Positions 1 through 10,686 of a stretch of 64,000 bases of DNA are shown in pieces. The translations under genes were made by a program, and so were the position numbers. Below the pieces are notes generated by a model. It did no database searches, was not told where the DNA came from, and worked only from the letters and a program-made list of their open reading frames with translations. The first letter of the stretch is position 1, and each line of letters starts with the position of its first letter. Source of the stretch: Acidovorax sp. 106 (GTDB lineage Bacteria > Pseudomonadota > Gammaproteobacteria > Burkholderiales > Burkholderiaceae_C); assembly GCF_003663825.1 (NCBI RefSeq), contig NZ_RCCC01000001.1, positions 1,682,501 through 1,746,500 on the forward strand, read 5' to 3'.

Positions 1-968
1 GCAAAGATGCCAGCCACCTTGAGGTGGCGCTGCAGGCCCATCCATTCCACCGCGCGGTAGAACTCGCCAAAGTCCGCGCCCCAGCCGCTGGCGCTGTTAG
101 CCCCCAGCAGCCCGGCCTTGCGGGCCTTCTCCCAGTAACGCACGGTCACGTCGATGACGAATTCCTCTTCCCAGCTGATGAACGCGTCGCGCAGCAGGCT
201 GGCGATGTCATAGGTGATGGGGCCGTAGACAGCGTCCTGGAAATCCAGCACCGCCAGCGGGCCGCCCTCTTGCAGCGGCACCATCAAGTTTCTGGTCATG
301 AAGTCGCGGTGCACAAACACGCTGGGCACGGCCAGGTTGTGCGCCACGATGAGGTTGAAGGCGTTGTCCAGCGTGGCCTGCTGCTTGTCATTGAGCGTCA
401 CGCCCCGGTGGCGGGCCAGGTACCAGTCAGGAAACAGCGACAGCTCGCGGCGCAGCAGGGGTTCGTCGTACACGGGCAGCACGCCGGGGCGCGAGGCTTT
501 TTGCCAGTCCAACAGCACGTCGGCGGCCTGCTGGTACCAAGGCAGTGCCGCTTGGGGGTTTTCGGGCTTCAGCAGCTCAATCAGGGTCTGCTTGCCCAGG
601 TCGGTCAGCAGCATGAAGCCGCCCACCTCGTCCCACGCCAGAATTTGCGGCACGTTCAGGCCCGCGCCCGCCATCAGGGCCTGCACCTGCACGAAGGGGC
701 GGCAGTTTTCCTTGTCGGGCGGGGCGTCCATGACGATGCAGCTGGCGCCTTGAGCGGTGTCGATGCGCAGGTAGCGGCGAAAGCTCGCGTCGGCCGAGGC
801 CGGGCGCAGGCTGGCAGCCACCAGCTGGTGGCTGGCCACCAGGGGGGCGAGCCAGGCCTCAAAGGCTTTTTGGCGGGCCGCATCGGGCCAAACCACCGCG
901 CCAGGCGCCGCAGCGCCCGTGGTGTGGGTGGAAGAAACAGGGGATGAGGGGGAAGAGGGGTGGCTCAT
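1..968 (-). CDS. amgK: AmgK-type amino-sugar (MurNAc/GlcNAc) kinase, aminoglycoside phosphotransferase fold; 3' end outside window
   Basis: The minus-strand frame opens at the ATG at 966-968 and stays open to the left edge, so about 321 residues are visible and the C-terminus is missing. The protein has the phosphotransferase fold. The catalytic loop reads VFVHRDFMTRNLMV and is followed by LDFQDAVYGPITYD, the metal-binding DFQDA segment typical of AmgK and its relatives. The last visible residues (EFYRAVEWMGLQRHLKVAGIF) also fit AmgK. In the known family the enzyme phosphorylates the anomeric position of N-acetylmuramate or N-acetylglucosamine, and MurU then makes UDP-MurNAc in a cell-wall recycling route. 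The divergent neighbour is lptD, 91 bases away. The N-terminal ~20 residues are Ser/Pro/Ala-rich. A murU-like nucleotidyltransferase would be expected just beyond the left edge, which I cannot see. A generic phosphotransferase is the alternative. Confidence 0.8.
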   Translation of the reverse strand, partial: MSHPSSPSSPVSSTHTTGAAAPGAVVWPDAARQKAFEAWLAPLVASHQLVAASLRPASADASFRRYLRIDTAQGASCIVMDAPPDKENCRPFVQVQALMAGAGLNVPQILAWDEVGGFMLLTDLGKQTLIELLKPENPQAALPWYQQAADVLLDWQKASRPGVLPVYDEPLLRRELSLFPDWYLARHRGVTLNDKQQATLDNAFNLIVAHNLAVPSVFVHRDFMTRNLMVPLQEGGPLAVLDFQDAVYGPITYDIASLLRDAFISWEEEFVIDVTVRYWEKARKAGLLGANSASGWGADFGEFYRAVEWMGLQRHLKVAGIF

Positions 969-1059
969 GGATAATCGGATTTTACAAACCCGCCCCCACC
1001 GCCTTGCCATGGGCCATCGGCGCGGGTGATTCCATCCGCCCTCGCCCCCTACGCCCCAC

Positions 1060-3495
1060 GTGCCACGCCGCAAGCCCACCACCGTGCAGACCCCTTCCCT
1101 CCGGACCCGGCCCGCTGCGGCAGCTGCATTGCGGCTGCGCCCCCCCGTGCCCACTGCGCTGGCCTATTGCGTGGCGCTGGCCTGGTGCGGCATGCCCCTG
1201 GCCGCCCAGGCACAGGACGCCGCACCCAGCGCCTGGGATGCCCCCATCACGCTGCGCAAATCCCCTGCGCTGCAAGAGACGATTCCGGAAGCCGTGCGCT
1301 CGCAGTTGCCGGTGTTCGTCACGGGCGACCGCATCAGCGGCCAGACCGACTTGAACGCCACCATCGAGGGCAACGCCGAGCTGCGCCGGGGCGACACAGT
1401 GATCCGCGCCGACCGGCTCGACTACACCGTGCCCGATGATCTGGCCAAGGCACGCGGCAATGTGCGCATCAACCGCGCGGGCAACTCCTACGAGGGCTCG
1501 GCGCTGGACCTGAAGGTGGAAGCGTTTGAAGGGTTCTTCACCGACGCGCGCTACCGCTTCCTGGCCACCCAGGCCCACGGCGAGGCCACGCGCGTGGACT
1601 TCCTGGACCGCGACCGCGCCCTGGTGCACAGCGCAACCTACACCACCTGCCAGAAGGACGACGAGGCCAGCTGGCGCCCGGCCTGGGTGCTGCGGGCCGA
1701 CACGATCCGCATCGACAACGAGGAAGAAGTGGGCACGGCCGAAGGCGCGGTGCTCGAATTCCAGGGCGTGCCCATCCTGCCCATTCCGTACATCACGTTC
1801 CCGCTGTCGGACAAGCGCAAATCCGGCCTGCTGCCCCCCACCATCGGGCTGGACAGCCGCGACGGCCTGGAATACGCCCAGCCCTATTACTGGAACATCG
1901 CCCCCAACCGCGACGCCACCTTGCGCGCGGCGCTGATGAGCAAGCGCGGCGCCAACCTGGGAGGCGAGTTCCGCTACCTGGAGCCCACCTACCAGGGCGC
2001 CATCAGCGGCGATGTGATGCCATCGGACAGCCTGCGCGATCGCTCCCGCTGGGGCATCACGGCCAAGCACCAGGGCTCCATTGAATCGAGCATGGGTGGC
2101 CTGGGCCTGAACCTGAACCTCAACCGCGTGAGCGACGACAACTACTGGCGCGACTTTGGCCGCGCCTCAGAGCCGCTGCGCCAGCGCCTGCTGCCCAACG
2201 ACGCCTCGCTGTCCTGGGGCTCGGGCGATATCTCGGCGCAGGTGCGCACGCTCAAGTGGCAAACGCTGCAAGACGTCACCTCGCCCATCGTGCCGCCGTA
2301 CGACCGCATGCCGCAGCTGAACTGGCGCTACACGCCATCGACCCTGCCTGCGGGGCTGGATGCCAGCGTGGAGCTGGACACCACGCGATTTGAAGCCGCA
2401 CGCGCGCTCACCGGCCAGCCCAATGCCGACCGCTCGTACGCCATCGCGCAGATCAGCCGCCCCTTCCTGGCACCGGGCGGCTTCATCACGCCCAAGCTGC
2501 AGTTGCACACCACGCAGTACCAGTTTGACAGTGCGTTGTCCAACGGCTCGCGCTCGGCCAGCCGCACGCTGCCTACCTTCAGCCTGGACAGCGGGCTGGT
2601 GTTTGAGCGCGATACCAGCTTCTTTGGCCGCTCGTTCCTGCAAACGCTGGAGCCCCGCGCGTTCTACACCTACACACCGTTCAGCGACCAAAGCCGCCTG
2701 CCGGTGTACGACACGGCCGCCAACGACTTCAACTTCGCCACCGTCTACACCGAAAACGCCTACGGCGGCAACGACCGCATTGCCGACAACAACCTGCTGA
2801 CGCTGGGCATGACCACCCGCCTGCTGGACCCGGACACCGGCGCCGAGAACGTGCGCTTTGGCGTGGCCCAGCGCCTGCGCTTTACCGACCAGAACGTGAC
2901 GCTGCCGGGCGTGGCCCCGGTGAGCGAGCGGCTGTCGGACGTGCTGGTGGGCGCGGGCATCAACTGGACGCAGCAGTGGGCGTTTGACTCCACCACCCAA
3001 TACAACCCCAAGACGCAGCGCTCAATCCGCTCCACCATCAGCGCCCGCTACAGCCCCGGCAACTACCGCACCGTGAGCGCGGCTTACCGTTTCCAGCGCG
3101 GCACCAGCGAGCAGGTCGACATTGGCTGGCAATGGCCGCTGAATGACCTGTGGGGCGACAAGGGCCAGGACCTGGGCGCCGGGCGTGGACAAGGTGGTGG
3201 CCGCTGGTACAGCGTGGCACGCCTGAACTACAGCATGCAAGACCGCAAGCTGGTAGACACCGTGGTGGGCCTGGAGTACGACAGCTGCTGCTGGATTGGC
3301 CGTGTGGTGCTGGAGCGCCTGCAAAACAGCACCTCCACCTCCAACACCCGACTGCTGTTCCAAATCGAATTTGTGGGCTTCTCCCGCCTGAGCCTGGGCT
3401 CCAGCCCCCTCGAAACCTTCAAGCAACACGTGCCGCGCTACCAGTACCTGCGAGACCAGGTCGGTACGCCCAGCCGTTTCAGCAACTACGACTAA
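1060..3495 (+). CDS. lptD: LPS-assembly outer-membrane protein LptD
   Basis: This 811-residue beta-barrel protein inserts lipopolysaccharide into the outer leaflet of the outer membrane, working with the lipoprotein LptE. The start is a GTG; no ATG precedes the signal peptide, whose hydrophobic core ends in AAQAQ at about residue 52. An OstA/LptA-like jellyroll domain follows (LNATIEGNAELRRGD, about residues 93-200), then a long barrel. The disulfide cysteines of the family appear to be present: one in YTTCQ (residue 197) and the adjacent pair in YDSCCW (residues 743-744). surA, which encodes a periplasmic chaperone for barrel proteins including LptD, starts 12 bases after the stop, so the two are probably cotranscribed. 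Confidence 0.95.
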   Translation: MPRRKPTTVQTPSLRTRPAAAAALRLRPPVPTALAYCVALAWCGMPLAAQAQDAAPSAWDAPITLRKSPALQETIPEAVRSQLPVFVTGDRISGQTDLNATIEGNAELRRGDTVIRADRLDYTVPDDLAKARGNVRINRAGNSYEGSALDLKVEAFEGFFTDARYRFLATQAHGEATRVDFLDRDRALVHSATYTTCQKDDEASWRPAWVLRADTIRIDNEEEVGTAEGAVLEFQGVPILPIPYITFPLSDKRKSGLLPPTIGLDSRDGLEYAQPYYWNIAPNRDATLRAALMSKRGANLGGEFRYLEPTYQGAISGDVMPSDSLRDRSRWGITAKHQGSIESSMGGLGLNLNLNRVSDDNYWRDFGRASEPLRQRLLPNDASLSWGSGDISAQVRTLKWQTLQDVTSPIVPPYDRMPQLNWRYTPSTLPAGLDASVELDTTRFEAARALTGQPNADRSYAIAQISRPFLAPGGFITPKLQLHTTQYQFDSALSNGSRSASRTLPTFSLDSGLVFERDTSFFGRSFLQTLEPRAFYTYTPFSDQSRLPVYDTAANDFNFATVYTENAYGGNDRIADNNLLTLGMTTRLLDPDTGAENVRFGVAQRLRFTDQNVTLPGVAPVSERLSDVLVGAGINWTQQWAFDSTTQYNPKTQRSIRSTISARYSPGNYRTVSAAYRFQRGTSEQVDIGWQWPLNDLWGDKGQDLGAGRGQGGGRWYSVARLNYSMQDRKLVDTVVGLEYDSCCWIGRVVLERLQNSTSTSNTRLLFQIEFVGFSRLSLGSSPLETFKQHVPRYQYLRDQVGTPSRFSNYD

Positions 3496-3507
3496 ATCGA
3501 CACAGCC

Positions 3508-4950
3508 ATGAACCACCGCGTGATGACATTGGCCCTGGCGGCCAGCCTGGCCTGCCTCGCATCCCAAGGCGCTGCGGCGCAAGGGCTTCGCCCCTCCAAC
3601 AGCGCCAGCAAGGGGCTGGCGCAGCAACCCGCGGCGGCTGCGGCAACGCCTGCCGCCAAACCCGCAGCCAAGCCCACACTGGCGCTGCCCACCCCCTCAG
3701 CCGCCGACACCGGCCCGCGCTCGGCCGACTACATCGTGGCCATCGTCAACTCCGAGCCCGTCACCAACTACGAAGTGCGCTCGCGCATCGCCCGGGTGGA
3801 GCAGCAACTGGCCCAGCAAGGCGGCAACGCCCCCACGCCCCCGCGCGAGCTGATCGCCCGCGAGGTGCTGGAACGCATCATTCTGGAAAAGGCCCAGCTG
3901 CAGTTGGCGCGCGAAACCGGCATCCGTGCTGACGACTACGCAGTGAACCAGGCCGAGGCCGCTGTGGCCCAGCAAAACGGGCTCACCGTGAGCGAGTTGC
4001 AACGCCGGCTGGTGAGCGAGGGCCTGAACCGCGACCGCTTTCGTGAAGAGCTGCGCAACCAGCTCTTGATGCAGCGCGTGCGCGAGCGCGAAGTGGACGC
4101 CAAGGTCAAGGTGAGCGATCTGGACATTGACCAGTTCATCCGCGAACAACAAGGCTCCGAAGTGAGTGCCGCCGAAATCAACCTGGCCCATGTGCTGGTG
4201 CGCGTGCCCGAAGACGCCAGCCCCGCCGTGGTGGCCGAGCGCCAGGCCCGCGCACAGCAAGCGGCCGACAAGGCCCGCGCGGGGGAAGACTTTGCCAAGG
4301 TGGCCCAGGAATATTCCGACGCCCCCGAAGGCCGCCGCGACGGTGGCCTGCTGGGCCTGCGCCCCACCGACCGATACCCCGAGTTGTTCGTCACCTCGAC
4401 CCAAGCGCTGGCGGTCGGTGGCATTGCCGGGCCTGTGCGCTCACCCGCCGGGTTTCACGTCCTGAAGGTGGTGGAGCGCTCTGCTGCAGGCTCTGGCCCC
4501 ACCGTCGTGCAAACCAACGCGCGCCACATCCTGCTGCGCACCGGCCCCCAGTTGACCGAGGCCGCTGCCGCAGCGCGCCTGAGCGACTACCGCCGCCGCA
4601 TTCAGGCTGGCCAGGCCGACTTTGCCACGCTGGCGCGCGAGCATTCGCAAGACGGCAGCGCCAAGCAAGGCGGCGACCTGGGCTGGGCCAACCCCGGCCG
4701 CTACGTGCCCGAGTTTGAACAGGCCCTGAGCGCCCTGCGCCCCGGCGAAATCAGCGAACCCCTGGTGTCGCGCTTTGGCGTGCATCTGATCCAGCTGGTG
4801 GACCGCCGCGAAGCCAAGCTGAACCAACGCGAGCAGCGCGACATGATGCGCGACGCCGTGCGTGAAAAGAAGCTGGACGAAGCCTACGCCACCTGGGCGC
4901 AGGAACTGCGTGGCCGCGCCTACGTGGAATACCGCGAGCCCCCCCAATGA
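3508..4950 (+). CDS. surA: Periplasmic chaperone / peptidyl-prolyl isomerase SurA
   Basis: A 480-residue SurA with an N-terminal signal peptide ending near GAAAQ (residue 25). A low-complexity Ala/Pro linker follows, then the SurA N-terminal chaperone domain ([17 protein letters not shown] onward). There are two parvulin rotamase domains: roughly residues 224-325 ([10 protein letters not shown] to GFHVLKVVE) and 337-437 (NARHILLRT to [10 protein letters not shown]). The second holds the usual KQGGDLGW segment. SurA escorts unfolded outer-membrane proteins to the BAM complex. In many proteobacteria pdxA lies between surA and rsmA. Here it is absent and only a family-B repeat of about 80 bases separates the two genes. 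Confidence 0.95.
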   Translation: MNHRVMTLALAASLACLASQGAAAQGLRPSNSASKGLAQQPAAAAATPAAKPAAKPTLALPTPSAADTGPRSADYIVAIVNSEPVTNYEVRSRIARVEQQLAQQGGNAPTPPRELIAREVLERIILEKAQLQLARETGIRADDYAVNQAEAAVAQQNGLTVSELQRRLVSEGLNRDRFREELRNQLLMQRVREREVDAKVKVSDLDIDQFIREQQGSEVSAAEINLAHVLVRVPEDASPAVVAERQARAQQAADKARAGEDFAKVAQEYSDAPEGRRDGGLLGLRPTDRYPELFVTSTQALAVGGIAGPVRSPAGFHVLKVVERSAAGSGPTVVQTNARHILLRTGPQLTEAAAAARLSDYRRRIQAGQADFATLAREHSQDGSAKQGGDLGWANPGRYVPEFEQALSALRPGEISEPLVSRFGVHLIQLVDRREAKLNQREQRDMMRDAVREKKLDEAYATWAQELRGRAYVEYREPPQ

Positions 4951-4955
4951 ACATG

Positions 4956-5037
4956 ACCCCCACAGTCGCCCACTGCGTGTGGCTCCTTGCCCCCCGAGGG
5001 GGCCGCGTTTTGCCTTGGGGCGGCCCGGCGACAAAAC
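4956..5037 (+). repeat. Dispersed family-B repeat (G+C-rich, palindromic), copy 1
   Basis: It begins six bases after the surA stop. The sequence runs through a C-run/AGTCGCC segment, a CTCCTTG segment, then CCCCCCGAGGGGG and a GGGGCGGCCC tail. The same order of motifs recurs at 30915, 47283 and, on the other strand, 6197-6105. The C-run and G-run can pair as a hairpin. It occupies the whole surA-rsmA gap, and rsmA starts two bases after it. Confidence 0.75.
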
Positions 5038-5038
5038 C

Positions 5039-5815
5039 ATGAAGCACATCCCACGCAAGCGCTTTGGGCAGCACTTCCTGTCTGACCAGGGCATCATCGA
5101 AGGCATCGTCCAAGAGATCGCCCCGCAGCCGGGCGACCCGATGGTGGAAATCGGCCCCGGGCTGGCCGCCCTCACGCAGCCCCTCGTCGAGCGCCTGGGC
5201 CGCCTCACCGTCATTGAACTGGACCGCGACTTGGCCGTGCGGCTGCGCCTGCATGGACAGCTCGATGTGATCGAGTCGGATGTGCTCAAGGTCGACTTCA
5301 CGGCCCTGGCCCAGACCTTTCGCGAACGCCTGAACCAACCCACCCTGCGCCTGCGCGTGGTGGGCAACCTGCCCTACAACATCTCCACCCCCATCCTGTT
5401 CCATCTGCTGGAGCATGTGGACGTGATTCAAGACCAGCATTTCATGCTGCAAAAGGAAGTGATCGACCGGATGGTGGCAGGGCCCTCCACCAGCGACTAT
5501 GGGCGCTTATCCGTGATGCTGCAATGGCGCTACGCCATGGAGAACGTGCTGTTCGTGCCCCCAGAGAGCTTTGACCCGCCCCCGCGTGTGGACAGCGCCG
5601 TGGTGCGCATGGTGCCGCGCGAGGCCCCTGCACAGGTCAACGTAGCCCTGCTCGAAGAACTGGTGCAAGTGGCCTTCAGCCAGCGCCGCAAGCTGCTGCG
5701 CCACACCCTGGGCCGCTGGCTCGAAGCGCGCCAGTTTGCAGGCACCTTCGACACCCAACGCCGCGCCGAAGAAGTGCCCGTGGAAGAATACGTGGCACTG
5801 GCACAGCAGGCCTGA
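5039..5815 (+). CDS. rsmA: 16S rRNA (adenine1518-N6/adenine1519-N6)-dimethyltransferase
   Basis: A 258-residue KsgA/RsmA methyltransferase that dimethylates two adjacent adenines in helix 45 of 16S rRNA during small-subunit assembly. I start it at the ATG at 5039 ([14 protein letters not shown]), which matches the family N-terminus; the frame is open further upstream but only through the repeat. The SAM-binding motif I ([10 protein letters not shown]) is near residue 38 and the catalytic motif IV NLPYNIS is near residue 110. There is no clear Shine-Dalgarno sequence because the repeat ends directly before the start. The stop codon is the first triplet of a family-A repeat. Confidence 0.95.
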   Translation: MKHIPRKRFGQHFLSDQGIIEGIVQEIAPQPGDPMVEIGPGLAALTQPLVERLGRLTVIELDRDLAVRLRLHGQLDVIESDVLKVDFTALAQTFRERLNQPTLRLRVVGNLPYNISTPILFHLLEHVDVIQDQHFMLQKEVIDRMVAGPSTSDYGRLSVMLQWRYAMENVLFVPPESFDPPPRVDSAVVRMVPREAPAQVNVALLEELVQVAFSQRRKLLRHTLGRWLEARQFAGTFDTQRRAEEVPVEEYVALAQQA

Positions 5816-5872
5816 TTTTGCTCTTAAATTGATAGCTGTTGGCGCTTTTGGGAAAAGCGGTAGCGGCCAATT
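5813..5872 (+). repeat. Family-A stop-associated terminator-like repeat, copy 1
   Basis: It starts with the TGA of rsmA and continues with TTAAATTGATAGCTGTTGGCGCTTTT, split here as TTAAATTGATAGC then TGTTGGCGCTTTT, followed by a diverged right half (AAAAGCGGTAG). Better-preserved copies elsewhere have the consensus AATTTGATAGCTGCTAGCG, then CTTGAT, then AAGCGCTAGAGGCACTTTTT. It is oriented with rsmA. Confidence 0.75.
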
Positions 5873-6104
5873 TGATCAGTATTGGGACAGTCTAGGGGCC
5901 CAGGCTGGTCGCGCAGCAGATGTGCCCACCAACATCACACCGGTCTTGATGCGATGCCAAATCCGTCAGTCAAACATCAATGGGTGGGAACGAAACAGGC
6001 TGGGAGCAGATCCCGGGCTTCCGTCGCTCGCGCCCATGTCGTCACTCACCTTCGCAACTGGCGCGGCCAAGGCGAGAGACACCGCGCAAGGGCCTACGCC
6101 GGCC

Positions 6105-6197
6105 GCACCGCCCCGCCGCGCTGGTGTCGTTCCCCTTCCCGAACGGCGCAGCCGTTCGAGAGAAGGGGGGAAGGCGCAAAGCGCCTCAGGGGGATGC
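6105..6197 (-). repeat. Family-B repeat, copy 2 (minus orientation)
   Basis: Read on the minus strand it has the family-B order: CCCCCTGAG, then GCGCCTTCCCCC, then an inverted repeat GAACGGCTGCGCCGTTC, then a G-run, GACACCAGCGCG and GGGGCGG. It begins seven bases after the stop of a short minus-strand reading frame at 6205. The other three copies sit in the same position relative to real genes. The rest of 5873-6104 shows no gene I can support. Confidence 0.7.
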
Positions 6198-6204
6198 ACA
6201 GAAT

Positions 6205-6432
6205 TCAAGCCGCGCTCAGCCAATAACCAGCATTGAACGGGCTGCTCATGCGCAGCGCCAAGGGGGACACATCGACCAGTTTGTCGGTGGGCATTTTTTC
6301 TGCGGGCTCTGCTGCAATCTCGATCCGTTGGACTTTGGGTGCTTCACTGGCCTCGTTCGCCCGTTCTGCTTGGCTGTTGGATGCAGAACGGGCTACAGAA
6401 AAGAATAGAAACAGCGGAAGGGTATTTTCCGG
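6205..6432 (-). pseudogene. Possible gene remnant or small protein; C-terminal-looking frame ending at 6205
   Basis: A minus-strand frame is open from 6432 to the TGA at 6205-6207. It reads through an Ala/Glu-rich segment (ASNSQAERANEASEAPKVQ) to a well-formed-looking tail, FNAGYWLSAA. No ATG, GTG or TTG occurs until an ATG about 29 codons before the end, so the upstream part has no start. The upstream end overlaps the barstar gene in another frame. The only positional support is that a family-B repeat follows the stop in the same orientation, as it does after surA, dnaA and the radical-SAM gene. It could be the tail of a truncated gene, a 29-residue protein, or chance. Confidence 0.3.
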
Positions 6433-6818
6433 TCACTCCAGTAGTCCGCTGCATCCCGGAAGATATCGAGCAGTTGCTCCCGGGCTTCCTTGTCAAACTT
6501 CACGGTGGCCGGAATCTGCTCTAGCACCACAATGAAACCAGGCTGTGGGCCCGATTTGTGCAAGGGGTCTGTCATGCAGTCGTACAGCGCGTCGAAGTTC
6601 TTGCCAAAGTGCGCCGGGAAGGTGAATTGCCCGGCGATGAGGTCAAGCACATCCTGCTTGGTCTGTGCGTGGGCCAGGTTGGCATACAGAAAATGGTGGC
6701 CCATGGAAGTGGCCGCATCCTGCAGATCCTGCACGCGGAAGGCGCGAATAGACTGCACGATGTTGGCACGTACGCCACGCAGGGGCGTTTCCAGGTCTTT
6801 ACGAAGTGGCGTCTGCAT
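6393..6818 (-). CDS. Barstar-family ribonuclease inhibitor
   Basis: A 141-residue protein whose middle matches barstar. The segment HFGKNFDALYDCMTD aligns with the helix that plugs the barnase active site: the Asn and both Asp residues are kept, and Tyr replaces the usual Trp. An N-terminal extension of about 45 residues precedes the domain; barstar itself is about 90 residues. The chosen ATG at 6818 is preceded by GCGGAG; an upstream in-frame ATG at 6878 is possible but less likely. It lies 138 bases downstream of a secreted guanyl-specific RNase on the same strand. By analogy it would stay in the cytoplasm and protect the producer from RNase that fails to be exported. Confidence 0.85.
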   Translation of the reverse strand: MQTPLRKDLETPLRGVRANIVQSIRAFRVQDLQDAATSMGHHFLYANLAHAQTKQDVLDLIAGQFTFPAHFGKNFDALYDCMTDPLHKSGPQPGFIVVLEQIPATVKFDKEAREQLLDIFRDAADYWSDRKIPFRCFYSFL

Positions 6819-6956
6819 CTCCGCTACTCTTTCTAAATAAAGTCCACAAACTTCTGGCATTCCGCAGGGCCGGTGCATGCACCTTGCGGGTGGGAGGATT
6901 CAAAGGGCATACCGTGCGCAGCCAAGATGGGACTGGCGCACACGGCATGGAAGAGG

Positions 6957-7367
6957 TCACTCGACGATTTCGCGGAAACTGGCGTAGTGGTCGCTGGTGT
7001 AGTAGCAAGCGTCCGGCGTCCGGGGCTTCTGGCCTCCACACACAATGCGGCGCGCCCCCCGGTTGCGAGCGCCAGGCGTTCTGACGGTGTATTCGCGGTA
7101 GTAGCCGCGTTGCTGTGCTGGCAGGATGCGCTCACGGTTGCCAAAGACCGATCCATCCTTGTCATACGGGAACGGCCCACCCTCCCGGATCAGCGCATAG
7201 GTCGCCCGCCCCTGGGCAGGCAGCTCGGCCAATGCAATGGAGGAAAGAGAACCAGCGGCAGACGGAGTTTGGCGGGCATGGCCCACCACCGGAGCCAACA
7301 CAAACGCGGCACCCAAAACCCACAAAACCCCTGCTTTGCGAACCTGGGTGGCAAAAGCCTTCAGCAT
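6957..7367 (-). CDS. Secreted guanyl-specific ribonuclease, barnase / RNase N1-T1 family
   Basis: A 136-residue protein with a hydrophobic signal peptide (VLWVLGAAFVLAPVVGHA) and a C-terminal microbial RNase domain. The three catalytic positions of the family are readable: Glu in YYREYTV, Arg in GARRIV and His in YTSDHYASF near the C-terminus. The fold cuts RNA 3' of guanine. The start at ATG 7367 is preceded by AAAGG at good spacing; a GTG three codons upstream is the alternative. The barstar gene follows on the same strand, so toxin and antidote are adjacent. The product is probably exported, as a nutrient-scavenging or antagonistic enzyme. Confidence 0.85.
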   Translation of the reverse strand: MLKAFATQVRKAGVLWVLGAAFVLAPVVGHARQTPSAAGSLSSIALAELPAQGRATYALIREGGPFPYDKDGSVFGNRERILPAQQRGYYREYTVRTPGARNRGARRIVCGGQKPRTPDACYYTSDHYASFREIVE

Positions 7368-7435
7368 CAACGACACCTTTCAGAAACCACGGGTTAACCC
7401 GAAATTTCGAGCCCGTAGTGTGACGCAATACCCCC

Positions 7436-7475
7436 CAAAAAGCAAGCGCCTGCCCAATTATTGGGCAGGCGCTTG
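7436..7475 (-). terminator. Rho-independent terminator of the malic enzyme gene
   Basis: A perfect 15-bp inverted repeat (CAAGCGCCTGCCCAA at 7443-7457 and its complement at 7461-7475) has a 3-base loop. On the minus strand it is followed by CTTTTT. It sits 48 bases past the maeB stop and between maeB and the RNase gene. Confidence 0.9.
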
Positions 7476-7522
7476 GCGTGGGTGGCAGCCAAAAAAGTTG
7501 GCAGTTACTATCTTTTGAGGGC

Positions 7523-9838
<2,316 letters not shown>

Positions 9839-9948
9839 GCAGTGTCTCCAGCTTGGGGTAAGGCGAAAGGAACACCGGGCACACGCCCGGCGAAGGCTGT
9901 CAGCTTTGTAAGGGTCTGAGATTGTAGGCGCCGTTACGTAAAAACCCT

Positions 9949-9968
9949 AGTAAGCGGATCTGCTTACT
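9949..9968. promoter_or_regulatory. Inverted repeat in the maeB-allA divergent promoter region
   Basis: AGTAAGC (9949-9955) and GCTTACT (9962-9968) flank a 6-base spacer. It lies in the 256-base gap between two divergent genes, so it is placed like an operator. No regulator gene is adjacent, and a short palindrome like this could be chance. Confidence 0.35.
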
Positions 9969-10094
9969 TCTCGGGAACGCATTGTGGCCTGGGTCCGGAG
10001 CGATTTTGTCCAATTGCCAATGCGTAAATGCCATAGGGAATTGCGCTGAGCGCGACTACACCCAACAGGCGCGCTTCTTGCACTAACAGAGCCT

Positions 10095-10631
10095 ATGCCC
10101 ACCTTAAACACCTCCACTTTGGCAACACCTGCACAGCAGCTGACACCCGCAGTCCTCACGCCTGCAGCTTTCGCAGCCTTTGGCACCGTGCTGCAAGCGC
10201 CACCTGGCCCAGGCCGCCTGATCAATGCAGGCACCAGCGAGCGGTTTGACCTGGTGGACGACCTGTGCCTGGGCCAACAAGGCGGGCGGGCACAAATGGC
10301 GCTGTTCCGGGCCCAGGCGCGACAATTTCCCGTCGCGCTGGAAGAGATGGAGCGCCACCAACTGGGCAGCCAGTCGTTCATCCCCTTGGGACGCCGCCGC
10401 TTCGTGATCGTGGTGGCCGCCGCAGGCCTGCCCCCACAAGCATCCGATCTGCGCGCTTTTGTAAGCAATGGACTGCAAGGGGTCACCCTGGCGCCAGGTA
10501 CATGGCACCACGCCTTAATGGCGGTGGATGCGGGCGATTTCCTGGTGGTGGAACGGGCCAGCTCCGCAATCGACTGCGATACTTGGCTTCTGACCACCCC
10601 GCTGTGTTTGCAATGGGGCCCAGAGGATTGA
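10095..10631 (+). CDS. allA: Ureidoglycolate lyase (AllA family)
   Basis: A 178-residue AllA-like protein. The family splits ureidoglycolate into glyoxylate and urea, the last step of one purine/allantoin degradation branch. Recognisable features are the N-terminal LTPAAFAAFGTVL, the central HQLGSQSFIPLG with its substrate-pocket residues, and GTWHHALMAVDAGDFLVVER near the end. It converges on the amidase gene of the adjacent importer operon, with 55 bases between their ends. No other purine-degradation gene is visible in the window, so its substrate source is inferred only from the family. Confidence 0.85.
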   Translation: MPTLNTSTLATPAQQLTPAVLTPAAFAAFGTVLQAPPGPGRLINAGTSERFDLVDDLCLGQQGGRAQMALFRAQARQFPVALEEMERHQLGSQSFIPLGRRRFVIVVAAAGLPPQASDLRAFVSNGLQGVTLAPGTWHHALMAVDAGDFLVVERASSAIDCDTWLLTTPLCLQWGPED

Positions 10632-10686
10632 ACCGCTGCGATGCGGAACGTAGCAGTTGGCTGGACAAATACCCCGCTCACAGAGC

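Noticed and set aside
4951..5038. Missing pdxA between surA and rsmA
   Set aside because: Only 88 bases of repeat lie here with no coding trace, so there is no remnant to annotate; loss at this position cannot be dated from one sequence.
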